From Defluviimonas sp. SAOS-178_SWC (lineage in GTDB: Bacteria; Pseudomonadota; Alphaproteobacteria; Rhodobacterales; Rhodobacteraceae): DNA of 64,000 nt. The notes under the pieces were generated by a model that did no database searches, was not told the DNA's origin, and worked only from the letters and a program-made list of their open reading frames with translations. The translations under genes and the position numbers were made by a program. The stretch is from contig NZ_CP156081.1 of NCBI RefSeq assembly GCF_039830135.1, positions 2,342,001 to 2,406,000 of the forward strand, written 5' to 3'. Positions 19,581-28,497 of the stretch are shown here, in pieces; positions within the stretch are counted from its first letter, which is position 1; each line of letters opens with the position of its first letter.

Positions 19581-19928
19581 ATGACCCGAACCACCACACT
19601 ATCCTCCGATCAGGTTCCCGCCGCGACGCAGCCTGGCGCGCAACATTCCGATAAAGCTGCACCCGGGGCGCAGGACACGCACACAGGTGCCGACGCGCCC
19701 GCGCGGACCGGTCAGGAGACGCCCCTCCGCGTGACCAGGCTCGATCAGCTCGTCACCCTTCTCCGCCGTCCGCAGGGCGCCACGCTCGCGGAGCTCTGCG
19801 AGGCCACCCGCTGGCAGGCCCATTCGGTGCGCGGCGCCCTGGCCGGCGCCTTGAAGCGCAAGGGCCATGCCATTGCCGCCGCGACGGCCGACGGCACGCG
19901 CCGCTACCGCATCGGGGACCCGGCATGA
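19581..19928 (+). CDS. DUF3489-domain protein
   Basis: 115 residues from the ATG at 19581. The first 45 residues are Ala/Thr/Gln-rich and flexible. Residues about 50-112 form the DUF3489 domain: LDQLVTLLRRPQGATLAELCEATRWQAHSVRGAL, a winged-helix-like DNA-binding fold, ending RRYRIGDP. It is the first of three overlapping genes (DUF3489, DUF2924, large serine recombinase), a module often seen in mobile elements of Rhodobacterales and Rhizobiales. It may act as a small regulator or recombination accessory; no function is established to my knowledge. The stop overlaps the next ATG (ATGA). Confidence 0.85.
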   Translation: MTRTTTLSSDQVPAATQPGAQHSDKAAPGAQDTHTGADAPARTGQETPLRVTRLDQLVTLLRRPQGATLAELCEATRWQAHSVRGALAGALKRKGHAIAAATADGTRRYRIGDPA

Positions 19929-20341
19929 GCCGCCGCGACGCGCTCGATGCCGAGATCCGCGCGCTTGACGGCGCGGGCCTCGAGGATCTCCGGGCCCTCT
20001 GGAGGGCCCGGTTCGGCTCGCCGCCGAAGCTGCGCTCGGTCGAGCTCCTGCGGCTCCTCGTCGCCTGGCGCGTGCAGACCGCGGCCCTCGGCGGGCTCGA
20101 CCGCGAGACGAAGGCCCGGCTCGCCCGGCGCGGGCCGGTGGAACCCGAAGGCCGTCGCTTCGGCCTCGGCGCCATCCTCAGCCGCACCTGGCAGGGACGG
20201 CGCATCGAGGTCGTGGTCGAGCCCGACGGGTTTCGGTGGGAGGGCGAGATCTATCCCAGCCTCTCCGCCGTCGCCAGGGGCGTCACCGGCACGCGGTGGA
20301 ACGGGCCGCGCTTCTTCGGCCTGCGCGACGCGACATCATGA
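19925..20341 (+). CDS. DUF2924-domain protein
   Basis: 138 residues. Recognised by the LRALWRARFGSPPKLRSVELLRLLVAWRVQ segment and the C-terminal RTWQGRRIEVVVEPDGFRWEGEIYPSLSAVARGVTGTRWNGPRFFGL, the DUF2924 hallmark, which looks like a small DNA-binding (SAWADEE/RAMA-like) domain. The start codon overlaps the DUF3489 stop and its own stop overlaps the recombinase start, so all three are translationally coupled. Likely an accessory factor for the recombinase, inferred from constant co-occurrence. Confidence 0.88.
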   Translation: MSRRDALDAEIRALDGAGLEDLRALWRARFGSPPKLRSVELLRLLVAWRVQTAALGGLDRETKARLARRGPVEPEGRRFGLGAILSRTWQGRRIEVVVEPDGFRWEGEIYPSLSAVARGVTGTRWNGPRFFGLRDATS

Positions 20342-21999
20342 AGCCGGCCCGCAAACGCTGCGCCCTCTATACCCGCAAGAGCTCCGACGACGGGCTCGAC
20401 CAGGCCTTCAACTCGCTCGACGCGCAGCGCGAGGCCTGCGCGGCCTATGTCAGGAGCCAGTCCGGCGAGGGATGGTCGGCGCTCTCCGCGCGCTACGACG
20501 ATGGCGGACAGTCCGGCGGCACCATGGAGCGACCGGCCCTGCAGCACCTCCTCGCCGACATCGCCGCAGGCAGGATCGACATCGTCCTCGTCTACAAGAT
20601 CGACCGCCTCACCCGCTCGCTTGCCGACTTCGCCCGCATGGTCGAGATCTTCGAGCGCCACGAGGTGAGCTTCGTCTCCGTCACCCAGGCCTTCAACACC
20701 ACCTCGAGCATGGGCCGGCTGACGCTCAACGTGCTTCTCTCCTTCGCGCAGTTCGAGCGGGAAGTGACCGGCGAACGCATCCGCGACAAGATCGCCGCCT
20801 CCAAGAAGAAGGGCATGTGGATGGGCGGCACTCTCCCCCTCGGCTACGATCTTCCCGCCCCCGGCTCGCGCGCGCTTGCCGTCAATGCCGCGGAGGCTGA
20901 TCTCGTTCGCCGCATCTTCACGCTCTATGTCGAGCTTGGCTCCGTCCATGCCCTGGAGCGGCGCCTCCGCGACGACGGCATCGACTCGAAGCGCCGCGTC
21001 GCCCGCAGCGGGCGCATCACCGGCGGCCGGCCCTTCAGCCGCGGCGCGCTTTTCCATCTCCTGCGCAATCGCCTATATCTCGGCGAGATCCCGCATCGCG
21101 ACACGTCCTATCCCGGGCTGCATGCCGCGATCATCGACCGGGACCTGTTCGACGCCGTGCAGGCAAGGCTCGACGGCAATGCGCGGCGGCGCGGGGCGAC
21201 GCGTCGGCGGGTCGCGCTTTCTCCGCTCGCGGGACGCATCTTCGATGCCGACGGCGATCCGATGTCGCCGACCTTCGCCTGTGGCCGATCCGGGCGGCTC
21301 TACCGCTACTACGTCTCCGCCCCCCTCCAGCACGGCGTCCGGCGCCGGACGAACGATGCGGCCCCCCGGCGCCTCCCGGCGGCAAAACTCGAAGAGGCGC
21401 TTGCTGCTGCTCTCAACCGCCTGCTGCCGGGCGCCACCGACGACCCGCTCTCCCTTATCACCCGCATCGAGATCCAGGCCGCGGGCGTCGATCTGCTGCT
21501 GGCCGCGCGCCACCTCGCGCGGCTGCAGCCGCACCTCGGGCCCGGCGAGACGGCGGAGCGGGACCCGATCGACCGGAGGTCACTGCGGCTTCGGCTGCCT
21601 CTGAACCTCGGCGCGCGCCGCGGCGCCCCAAGAATCATCCGCGGCGCCAGCGATGCCACATCGCCCGACCCGATCCTCATTCGCGCCCTGCGCACGGCCC
21701 ATGCGATGCTCGGGCGCGAGGCCTCCGGTGCCGTCACGCTCGAGGCCGCCCCCGACACCCCCTACCGGCGGCGCCTCATCCGTCTCGCCTTCCTTGCCCC
21801 CGATCTGCAGCGCGCGATCCTCGAAGGGCGGCAATCACACCACCTGACCCTCGCGGCGGTGATGGCCGGCGCGTTCCCCGCCTCCTGGTCCGAGCAGAGA
21901 AGGCGCTTCGGTCACGGCCCGGCCGCAGGCGACACGGCGCGACCCATTCCGGTGGCCCGCCCGACAGCGTGCGACCCACCTGTTCCGTCGACAAATTGA
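20338..21999 (+). CDS. Large serine recombinase (site-specific integrase)
   Basis: 553 residues from the ATG at 20338, overlapping the DUF2924 stop (ATGA); an in-frame upstream Met would intrude into DUF2924. The N-terminal resolvase domain (about 1-145) carries the nucleophile Ser15 in CALYTRKSS, the conserved YKIDRLTRSLADF and a long E-helix around QFEREVTGERIRDKIAASKKKG. A recombinase domain (about 160-260: PLGYDL, VRRIFTLYVELGSVHALERRL, LLRNRLYLGEI) and a zinc-ribbon-like segment follow. It mediates unidirectional integration or excision of an element by a cut-and-rotate mechanism in the cytoplasm. The attachment sites were not identified. Confidence 0.92.
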   Translation: MKPARKRCALYTRKSSDDGLDQAFNSLDAQREACAAYVRSQSGEGWSALSARYDDGGQSGGTMERPALQHLLADIAAGRIDIVLVYKIDRLTRSLADFARMVEIFERHEVSFVSVTQAFNTTSSMGRLTLNVLLSFAQFEREVTGERIRDKIAASKKKGMWMGGTLPLGYDLPAPGSRALAVNAAEADLVRRIFTLYVELGSVHALERRLRDDGIDSKRRVARSGRITGGRPFSRGALFHLLRNRLYLGEIPHRDTSYPGLHAAIIDRDLFDAVQARLDGNARRRGATRRRVALSPLAGRIFDADGDPMSPTFACGRSGRLYRYYVSAPLQHGVRRRTNDAAPRRLPAAKLEEALAAALNRLLPGATDDPLSLITRIEIQAAGVDLLLAARHLARLQPHLGPGETAERDPIDRRSLRLRLPLNLGARRGAPRIIRGASDATSPDPILIRALRTAHAMLGREASGAVTLEAAPDTPYRRRLIRLAFLAPDLQRAILEGRQSHHLTLAAVMAGAFPASWSEQRRRFGHGPAAGDTARPIPVARPTACDPPVPSTN

Positions 22000-22359
22000 C
22001 CTGTTCATGCAGCTAAACGCACCTGTTACCGCGCTTGTGACACCTGTTCCGGCGAAAAACAGGAAAGTGCCGCCCGCGGCACATAACCCATTGTCCCTGC
22101 GAAGATAATCCGGCCGCCTCCGGCGCAACGCCCGGCTCGACACCTGTATTTGCGCCGAAAATGCGGAAAATTCCCTGTTAACGCCGAAACTCACCCTGCC
22201 TGCGTCCGCGCGGAGACCGCCGCCACACGCCGCGCCACCCGGCGCCCGAACGGGGGCGGGATCATCGCCAGGAATCCGGAAAGGCCGCGAAAACGCCCCC
22301 TGTTACGCGAGCTTGTGGCCAGGGGTCCTGAACAGAGACAAGCTGTGGGGGTCGCTGGC
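22000..22359. other. Non-coding stretch downstream of the recombinase, with repeated CCTGTT motifs
   Basis: About 360 bases with no gene. CACCTGTT or CCCTGTT motifs recur at least five times (for example near 21980, 22030, 22049, 22143 and 22183), three of them followed by a CGCCGAAAA/GGCGAAAA-like string. This could be the recognition or attachment region of the adjacent recombinase, or just old element sequence. It ends at the left inverted repeat of an IS6 element. Confidence 0.35.
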
Positions 22360-23180
22360 GGTGCTGCCAGACGAATGCGAACCCGTCTCCACAAGGACAG
22401 CAGACCTGTCCCTTATGCCACGCAAAGGCCGCGCCACTCAGCGAGAGCGGCGGCGCGGTTCCGCTTGAAGAGGTGTCGACTGGCGAGGCTGCGTTCCGTG
22501 TTGAAGAGGTTATAGACTGAGGCGTGGACGGTGGCGAACTTCTGCAGACTTCGCATCTGGCGGAAGCGGAGCATCGCCCGTTCGCGTCGTCGGAATGCCA
22601 GGTGGGAGTTCTCCGCCCGGTTGTTCTCCCACCGGCCCGTTTCCTGGCGATCGACCGCACCGAGATCCCTCAGTGCGGCGCCATAGGACTGAAGCTTGTC
22701 CGTCACGAAGATATCGGCCCGTCCATGCCTCTTCATTGTTTTCCTGAGAAATTTCAGGGCGGCCTTCTTGTCCCGCGTCTTTGTGACGAAGCTTTCAAGA
22801 ACCTCGCCTTCGTGATCGACGGCACGCCACAGGTAGTGTTGCTCACCATTGATCTTCACGAACATCTCATCCAGATGCCAACGCCAATGGCTGGACCGCA
22901 TGCCCTCGATCCGCCGTTTCCGGATCTCGGATGCAAACATCGGACCGAACCGATGCCACCAGAACCGGACCGCCTCATGGCTGACGTCGATGCCGCGCTC
23001 GTGTAGCAGATCCTCGACGTTCCGAAGCGAAAGCGGGAAACGAACGTACAGCATCACCGCCAGGCGGATGATCTCCTCGCTCGTCTTGAAGTACTTGAAC
23101 GGGTCACATTTCTTCATCCACGAACGGTACCCAGCCCCCTCCCCCGCCTCAAGCTGAGTAGTACTGTCAGAGCAAAAGTT
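22360..23180 (-). mobile_element. IS6-family insertion sequence, copy 1 (right end uncertain)
   Basis: The left end at 22360 (GGTGCTGCCAGACGAATGCG) matches the end of a second IS6 copy at 33970. The transposase gene fills most of the element. The right inverted repeat was not found where expected (about 23175-23180), so that end is either diverged or truncated. It borders the 3' end of the TRAP/hydantoinase operon. Confidence 0.65.
22413..23117 (-). CDS. IS6-family transposase
   Basis: 234 residues, the usual IS6 length, from the ATG at 23117. DDE core: first Asp in WRWHLDEMFVKING, second in DIFVTDKLQSYG, Glu in NRAENSHLAFRRRERAM. It mediates copy-in, cointegrate-forming transposition. About three quarters of its residues match the copy at 34023-34730 by eye, so the two are related but not the same IS. 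The frame is intact, so activity is possible. Confidence 0.92.
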   Translation of the reverse strand: MKKCDPFKYFKTSEEIIRLAVMLYVRFPLSLRNVEDLLHERGIDVSHEAVRFWWHRFGPMFASEIRKRRIEGMRSSHWRWHLDEMFVKINGEQHYLWRAVDHEGEVLESFVTKTRDKKAALKFLRKTMKRHGRADIFVTDKLQSYGAALRDLGAVDRQETGRWENNRAENSHLAFRRRERAMLRFRQMRSLQKFATVHASVYNLFNTERSLASRHLFKRNRAAALAEWRGLCVA

Positions 23181-23372
23181 GGGGCCCGTTCGTCCCCGCC
23201 GCCCTGCTCTGACGCTGGGGCAAAATCCCTTTGTTTGCTGGACCGTGGTCAAGCAGGCGACGAAGATCGGCACTGAAATTCCCGTCTCGAAAGATACAGC
23301 TGCGATTTAATCTGACAAGACCGCCCAGTTCCTTTGACACAGCCGGCACCGCCGGTCACACGGCTTCACTCA

Positions 23373-24680
23373 TCAATCCATCAGACCGGGCAGCCAGAGT
23401 GCTATCTGTGGCCATGACGCCAGGATAACCAAAAGCACCAGATCGACGGCGATGAACCAGCCGACGCCCTTGAAGATTGTCGTCAAGCTGACGCGGTCGC
23501 CGAGCGCTCCCTTGATGACATAGACATTCAACCCGACCGGCGGCGTGAGCAGGCCGATTTCCAGCAGCTTAACCAAGATGATCCCGAAGAAGATCAGGTC
23601 GATCCCGGCGGCACGCGCCATGGGCAGGATGATCGGCATGGTCAGGAGCAGGATACCCATCGAATCGAGGAACATGCCGAGGAACAGGAACAGCACGCTG
23701 ACCGCCAGCAGCACCATCAAGGGTGAGGTGGTGTATTCGACCAGCAGGTTCGCCGACCAACTCGGGACCCCGGACAGGGCCATGAACTTGCCTAGGAGCG
23801 AGGTGCCGATGATCACAAGGAAGATCGAAGCGGTCGAGACCAGGGTTGCCTCCATCGCACGCCGCATGACCGCGAAGTCCAGCTGGCGGCGCAGAAGGCC
23901 CAGCAGGATCGCGAGGGCCGCGCCGACGGCACCGCCCGCGGTGGGCGTGAAGATGCCAAGGAAGATGCCCAGAAGGACGCCGAGGATGATCACCGGCAAG
24001 GGCCAGGTTTCCCACATGGCTACTCGGATCTCGGCCGGGGTGAACTTGTCGTTGACCCTGGGAGCCAACGAAGGCGTGATCAGGCAGCGGATGATGATCA
24101 TCGCCGAAAAGGCCAGCGCGGTCAGGATCCCCGGCACCACACCGGCCGCGAACAGCTTGGCGACGGAGACTTCGGCCAGAAAGCCGTAAAGCACCATCAG
24201 GATCGAGGGCGGGATCAGGGCGCCAAGGGTTCCGGCAGCGGCGATGACGCCGGTGGCAAGTCCGGGATGGTAGCCATAGCGCAGCATTTCGGGCGTGGCG
24301 ATGCGGGCGAAGGCCGATGCGGTTGCCACCGACGAACCCGAAGCGGCGGCGAGAACGGCATTGGCGCCAACGCTGGATACGGCCAGTCCGCCCGGCATCC
24401 ATGACAACAGGATGCGCATCGCCCGGAACAGGCCCGTCGATAGCCCCGCCTCCGAGGCGACGAAGCCCATTAGCAGGAACATCGGGATGGCGGTCAGGTT
24501 CCAGTCGCCGACGAAGTTGAAGGGAATGGCGGTGATGATCCCCCATGCCGCCTTGAAGCTGACCAGGATACCGATCCCGACGAACGACACCAGGCCAAGG
24601 GAGACGCCGATCTGGATGCGGAACGCGAGCAGGATCAGGCCGATGCCAATGCCGGTGAATCCGATTGCGACATTGCTCAT
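23373..24680 (-). CDS. TRAP transporter large permease (DctM)
   Basis: 435 residues, about 12 membrane helices, the normal DctM length. Typical segments: FLLMGFVASEAGLSTGLFR, the SGSSVATASAFARIATPEM motif, GTLGALIPPSI, and the LFLFLGMFLDSMGILLLTMPI and LLTPPVGLNVYVIKG blocks of the second half. With the DctQ and DctP genes just upstream it forms a sodium-driven importer in the inner membrane, usually for carboxylates or related small compounds. It is the last gene of the hyuA-to-dctM operon. The start has GAGGAT upstream and lies 9 bases after the dctQ stop. Confidence 0.95.
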   Translation of the reverse strand: MSNVAIGFTGIGIGLILLAFRIQIGVSLGLVSFVGIGILVSFKAAWGIITAIPFNFVGDWNLTAIPMFLLMGFVASEAGLSTGLFRAMRILLSWMPGGLAVSSVGANAVLAAASGSSVATASAFARIATPEMLRYGYHPGLATGVIAAAGTLGALIPPSILMVLYGFLAEVSVAKLFAAGVVPGILTALAFSAMIIIRCLITPSLAPRVNDKFTPAEIRVAMWETWPLPVIILGVLLGIFLGIFTPTAGGAVGAALAILLGLLRRQLDFAVMRRAMEATLVSTASIFLVIIGTSLLGKFMALSGVPSWSANLLVEYTTSPLMVLLAVSVLFLFLGMFLDSMGILLLTMPIILPMARAAGIDLIFFGIILVKLLEIGLLTPPVGLNVYVIKGALGDRVSLTTIFKGVGWFIAVDLVLLVILASWPQIALWLPGLMD

Positions 24681-24689
24681 GGAAGATCC

Positions 24690-25208
24690 TCAGATATGGG
24701 TTTCATCGGACTGCGGCGCGAATGACGCAATCGGATCACGCAGTGCCCGGACCGCATGGCGCAGTGTGACAAGCGTGATTGCGCCGAATCCGATCGGCAG
24801 GACAAACTTTGCCGGCCAGATCACTAAATAGATTGCGGCCATCATCAGTTCGTTCTTCTGCCAGGACGCTACAGCGTCGATCCAGGTCTGGCGGGTCAGG
24901 ATGGCGAAGAATACGGCGCAGGTCAGATACCCCACCACCAGTACCGTCCGCTGCAACCAAGCGGACATCATCAGAAAGAAAAGGTCGACCTGGATGTTTT
25001 CGTGCTTCCATTCCACCAGCGCCAGCGGCAGGAACACCACAAGCACCATGTGATAGACCGAGATCACCTCGAGATTGCCGGGGATCGGTTTGCCGAAGAA
25101 GTTGTCGGCAACCACGTCCGCGACAGTTTGCACCATCATCAGGATCAAGCCGATGCCGGCAACCAGCGTAAGGAACCGCGACAGGCGATAGAGCAGGGTG
25201 TCAATCAT
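24690..25208 (-). CDS. TRAP transporter small permease (DctQ)
   Basis: 172 residues with four membrane helices, starting MIDTLLYRLSRFLTLVAG at the ATG at 25208 (GGGGAC upstream). It carries the usual DctQ pattern: first helix with LILMMVQTVADVVADNFFGKPIPGNLEVISVYHMVLVVFLPLAL, in which the N/E-rich loop contacts DctM. The C-terminal helix includes VIWPAKFVLPIGF. The protein is coded between dctP and dctM. Confidence 0.93.
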   Translation of the reverse strand: MIDTLLYRLSRFLTLVAGIGLILMMVQTVADVVADNFFGKPIPGNLEVISVYHMVLVVFLPLALVEWKHENIQVDLFFLMMSAWLQRTVLVVGYLTCAVFFAILTRQTWIDAVASWQKNELMMAAIYLVIWPAKFVLPIGFGAITLVTLRHAVRALRDPIASFAPQSDETHI

Positions 25209-25264
25209 CTCCGAGTCCCCGTTGTGATGGGGTGGTCCCGACTGCGAGACCACCCGGTTTCAGA

Positions 25265-26392
25265 TCAATTCTGGCCGTAGGCTTCCGAGTCGATCTTGGA
25301 GTAGAGTTCGTCCATCAGGACCTTCTTCAGGGCGGGGGCATCCTTGCGGTCAATGCCTGCAAGCAATCCGTCCCACTTGGCATAGGTTGCCATGAACCGG
25401 TCGACGATGCCTTCAGAATCCTGCGCGCCAAGCTGGGCGCCGGTTTCCACGGCAATATTCTTCATGTTCGCGGCAATGAAATCGTCCAGGCTGGCCTGCA
25501 GTTCGGGCGAGGGCTCCGAGATGGTGACGCCATGGTCGGCAGCTTCGGCAACGGCCTCGTCGGCGGAGGCCTGATAGGCGATGCTCATGTCGACGGTGTT
25601 GTCCGAGATGGCATCCAGAAGCATCCGGCGATGTTCGGGCTGAAGGCCCGTCCATGCGTCACGGTCGATGGCATATTGCCAGCCCGCGAAGTAGGGGCCG
25701 AATTCCAGTCGGGTCGCGTATTTGGCCACATCCCACAGCGAGCGCGACTTGAGATCGTTGAGAGCGTTGATTGCACAGTCGAGCTGGCCTTTTTCAAGTC
25801 CGGTGTACATCTCCGAGGACGGCACACTTACCGAGGCAGCACCGACCGAATCCGCCCAGGCGGTGTGGATCAGTGACGGCATCCGCAACTTGGCGCCCTT
25901 GATCTGCTCCAGGGTCGTGATCTCTTTCGAGCACATCATCTCGTATTGCGGCGAGGCATAGGCGCCGAGAAACACAATCCCGTGGCGGTCCAGCATCCCC
26001 TTGATCGCCGGGTCGTGCATGTAGAAATCGGCGACCGCCATGACCGCCACCATCGGATCGGCCAACCCGATCGACAGCACTGCAGCGACGTTGTCTTCGG
26101 GCAGGTCGGAGGGCGTGTAGGTGCCAGCATGGTAAGTCATCTGCACGATTCCGTCGACCAGGCCGGAAAGGTGGGCCACCGCCGGCAGAAGCGCCGTTCC
26201 GGTGTAGACCTGAAGGGTGAAATCCCCGCCCGAACGTTTAGCAAGATCGTCGGCAAGCGCCAGATAGCCGTCGCGCGTCAATGGATGCGTGTCGGGAAAC
26301 CAGATGCTTGCCGTCAGTTCTTCGGCAGCTAGCGGCACGGCCGCAACGGATGCGAAAAGCGCTGCACCGGCAAGTCGCGAAAACATCTTCAT
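25265..26392 (-). CDS. TRAP transporter substrate-binding protein (DctP)
   Basis: 375 residues with a signal peptide (MKMFSRLAGAALFASVAAVPLAA), so periplasmic. DctP features: ASIWFPDTHPLTRDGYLALADDLAKRSGG near the N-terminus, then GAKLRMPSLIHTAWADSVGAASVSVPSSEMYTGLEKGQLDCAINALNDL, the ligand-contact strand and helix including the conserved Arg that usually binds a carboxylate. It is the first of three TRAP genes and follows the cupin gene. A strong ribosome site (GGAGGAG) marks the start. The conserved Arg suggests that the substrate has a carboxylate, an inference from the family. Confidence 0.93.
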   Translation of the reverse strand: MKMFSRLAGAALFASVAAVPLAAEELTASIWFPDTHPLTRDGYLALADDLAKRSGGDFTLQVYTGTALLPAVAHLSGLVDGIVQMTYHAGTYTPSDLPEDNVAAVLSIGLADPMVAVMAVADFYMHDPAIKGMLDRHGIVFLGAYASPQYEMMCSKEITTLEQIKGAKLRMPSLIHTAWADSVGAASVSVPSSEMYTGLEKGQLDCAINALNDLKSRSLWDVAKYATRLEFGPYFAGWQYAIDRDAWTGLQPEHRRMLLDAISDNTVDMSIAYQASADEAVAEAADHGVTISEPSPELQASLDDFIAANMKNIAVETGAQLGAQDSEGIVDRFMATYAKWDGLLAGIDRKDAPALKKVLMDELYSKIDSEAYGQN

Positions 26393-26479
26393 GGTCTTTC
26401 TCCTCCAGGTCAGTGGGCGCGGGTCTACTGTCGCACCATTGCGTTGCGTGGCCGGGTCACCCCCGGTGGGTTCTTGGTT

Positions 26480-27208
26480 TCAGGCGCTGTCGGCAGAGAC
26501 GGGGGTGTAGATGCTCCAAAATTTCTTGACCGGCGCCGTGCTGTGCCAACCGACTTCGGCACCTTCGGCTATGACAAAGACGTCGCCCAGACCAAACTCG
26601 GCCCGCTGACCGTCGGTCGTGAAAATCGAGACAGCACCCTTTTCGAGCAACATCAACTCGTAGTAGCCGTAGCGGACGGGGATGCGGCGGTAGGGCGTTG
26701 CCGTCCACAAACCACAACTCCATGCGCCGTCCGATGCGGCACAGAGGTCGGCCTTGCTGCAAACTGGCGTCGGGCCGTCCAGAAGCACGGCGGCAGGGGC
26801 GGCGGAGGGCGACAGGCCGGCTACTGGATCGACCATCATCAGGGCAGGCTCGGCACGGCCCCCGGCATCACGGTAGCTGTGAAGCAACCAGCGGCTTTGC
26901 CCCTGGGTCTGCCAGTCCAGCGCAGTACCGGGTGACAGCACGGCGACGCTGCCGGGCATGAGGCTCAGGTCAGTTCCCGCTGCAGAAAGGTCCAGCGCGC
27001 CCTCAAGCAGCAGGATCACTAGGAAGCGATCCTGCTGTGGCAATCGGCCCGATCCACCGGTGCTTTCGGCACGGAAGAATTCTAGCGCGCAATGATGGCT
27101 GACCGAAAGTCGTGCACCCAGGAACGGGTCGGCCGCCGGAGCGGTGGCCGTGGCTCGACGCAAATCGAAAACGCCGGCAGGCAGCATGGCCACTTTTTCA
27201 ATTTTCAT
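26480..27208 (-). CDS. Two-cupin-domain protein
   Basis: 242 residues. Two cupin-like halves: an N-terminal one around LEFFRAESTGGSGRLPQQDRFLVILLLEGALDLS, with MPGSVAVLSPGTALDW, and a C-terminal Cupin_3/DUF861-type one (RIPVRYGYYELMLLEKGAVSIF, GLGDVFVIAEGAEVGWHS). No signal peptide. Such bicupins are seen with FAD-oxidases and amine or ureide catabolism genes, and may be enzymes or small-molecule sensors. It starts inside the end of the FAD-oxidoreductase gene (ATGA overlap) and precedes the TRAP genes. Confidence 0.75.
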   Translation of the reverse strand: MKIEKVAMLPAGVFDLRRATATAPAADPFLGARLSVSHHCALEFFRAESTGGSGRLPQQDRFLVILLLEGALDLSAAGTDLSLMPGSVAVLSPGTALDWQTQGQSRWLLHSYRDAGGRAEPALMMVDPVAGLSPSAAPAAVLLDGPTPVCSKADLCAASDGAWSCGLWTATPYRRIPVRYGYYELMLLEKGAVSIFTTDGQRAEFGLGDVFVIAEGAEVGWHSTAPVKKFWSIYTPVSADSA

Positions 27209-28497
27209 GACGCGAAGCCCATCCTGTCCTTAAGCCAGTACCACCGGATCCCCAGATTCATCACCGGCTCGCGGATGGTGTGCCATGCGATTGGACGAAT
27301 CGGGGTGATCGGGAAAACCGGGGCCTGGCCGGTGGCGATCCAGTCGGCGATCATCCTGCCAAAAGCGGTGCCCATGGCGATGCCGCGCCCGTTGTAGGCC
27401 AGCGCGACATGCAGGCCCGGCTCGGGCTGATGCAGGTGCGGCAACCCGTCCAGTGACAAGGCAAGCTGACCCGACCACTGCTGATCAAAGCCGATGTCGG
27501 CCAGATCCGGAAACAGCCGCAGCATTCCAGCCTTGAGCGCGGCCACGAGTCCGTCGCTTTCCATGTTCCCGACCGATCCACGACCGCCGAATACCAGTCG
27601 GCCATCGGCTGACTGGCGCATGTAGAACGCCAGTTTCCGGGTTTCCGACAGCACGACACCACCAGGCATCAGCCGGGCCCGAAGATCATCCGGCATCGGC
27701 TTGGTGGCGACCAGCATGCTCTGGACCGGCAGGATCGACCGGGCAAGGCCCGAGATCAGGTCGTCGGAGTGGGCATTTGTTGCCACCACCACGCGGCGCG
27801 CCTGAAGCGTGCCGCCGGGGACGGTGATCCGCCAACCCTGTCCCTTGCGGGCAAGGGCGGTGACCGGAGAGTTCTCGTGCAGCGTGGCTCCGGCAAGCCG
27901 GGCTGCCCGCGCCAGGCCACGGGCATAGTCAAGCGGTTGCACCGATCCCGCGCGCGGGTCGCGCCAGCCGCCGAAATAGGCCGAGGTACCGCTACGGGCG
28001 GCAAGCTCTTCGCGATCAAGCATTTCGACCGCCACGCCACGGGCCTGCCATTGCCGGGCGCGGGCCATCACCGGACCAAGTGCCATTTGGGAATGTGCTG
28101 CCTGAATCCAGCCAGCACGCAGCGGGGCGCAGTCAATGGCGTGGCGAGCCACGGTGTCGAAGACCAGACCGGCGGCACCACCGGCCATCTCGACCAGTTT
28201 GGCCCCCCTGTCAGGACCGAACTTCTCGATCAGGGTGTCGGGATCGTATTTCAGGCCCGGTATCACCTGGCCGCCGTTCCGGCCGCTCGCGCCAAAGCCC
28301 ACATGGCGGGCTTCAAGCAGCATCGGGCGCAGTCCGGCCTCGGCCAGAAAGAGTGCGGTCGCCAAGCCGGTGTAACCACCGCCGATGATGGCGATATCGG
28401 TCTCGGCACTGCCCTGCAACGGTGGTGCATTCACCGGCGGCTCGGCGCTGGATTGCCACCAGAGCGCGCCGTCAAAGCTGTCGGCGCTGGCCCGCAT
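27205..28497 (-). CDS. FAD-dependent amino acid oxidoreductase (DAO family)
   Basis: 430 residues. N-terminal FAD motif IAIIGGGYTGLATALFLAEAG and a HVGFGASGRNGGQVIPGLKYD segment, typical of gamma-glutamylputrescine oxidase (PuuB)/sarcosine oxidase-like DAO proteins. The C-terminus carries the second FAD-contacting signature LHVALAYNGRGIAMGTAFGRMIADW. It oxidises a primary or secondary amine, or an N-methyl amino acid, in the cytoplasm. Its start shares a base with the hyuB stop, and its stop overlaps the cupin start, so it is embedded in the operon. With HyuAB upstream, an N-methyl amino acid such as sarcosine is a plausible substrate, but this is not shown by sequence. Confidence 0.85.
   Translation of the reverse strand: MRASADSFDGALWWQSSAEPPVNAPPLQGSAETDIAIIGGGYTGLATALFLAEAGLRPMLLEARHVGFGASGRNGGQVIPGLKYDPDTLIEKFGPDRGAKLVEMAGGAAGLVFDTVARHAIDCAPLRAGWIQAAHSQMALGPVMARARQWQARGVAVEMLDREELAARSGTSAYFGGWRDPRAGSVQPLDYARGLARAARLAGATLHENSPVTALARKGQGWRITVPGGTLQARRVVVATNAHSDDLISGLARSILPVQSMLVATKPMPDDLRARLMPGGVVLSETRKLAFYMRQSADGRLVFGGRGSVGNMESDGLVAALKAGMLRLFPDLADIGFDQQWSGQLALSLDGLPHLHQPEPGLHVALAYNGRGIAMGTAFGRMIADWIATGQAPVFPITPIRPIAWHTIREPVMNLGIRWYWLKDRMGFAS

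Noticed and set aside
23167..23349. Minus-strand 60-residue frame between IS6 and DctM
   Set aside because: No family recognised, no ribosome site, and the region looks like leftover IS sequence.
23115..23372. Right inverted repeat of IS6 copy 1
   Set aside because: CTCTGAC-like and TGTCAGAG strings are present, but none lies at the expected place with the correct orientation and sequence, so the end is left undefined.
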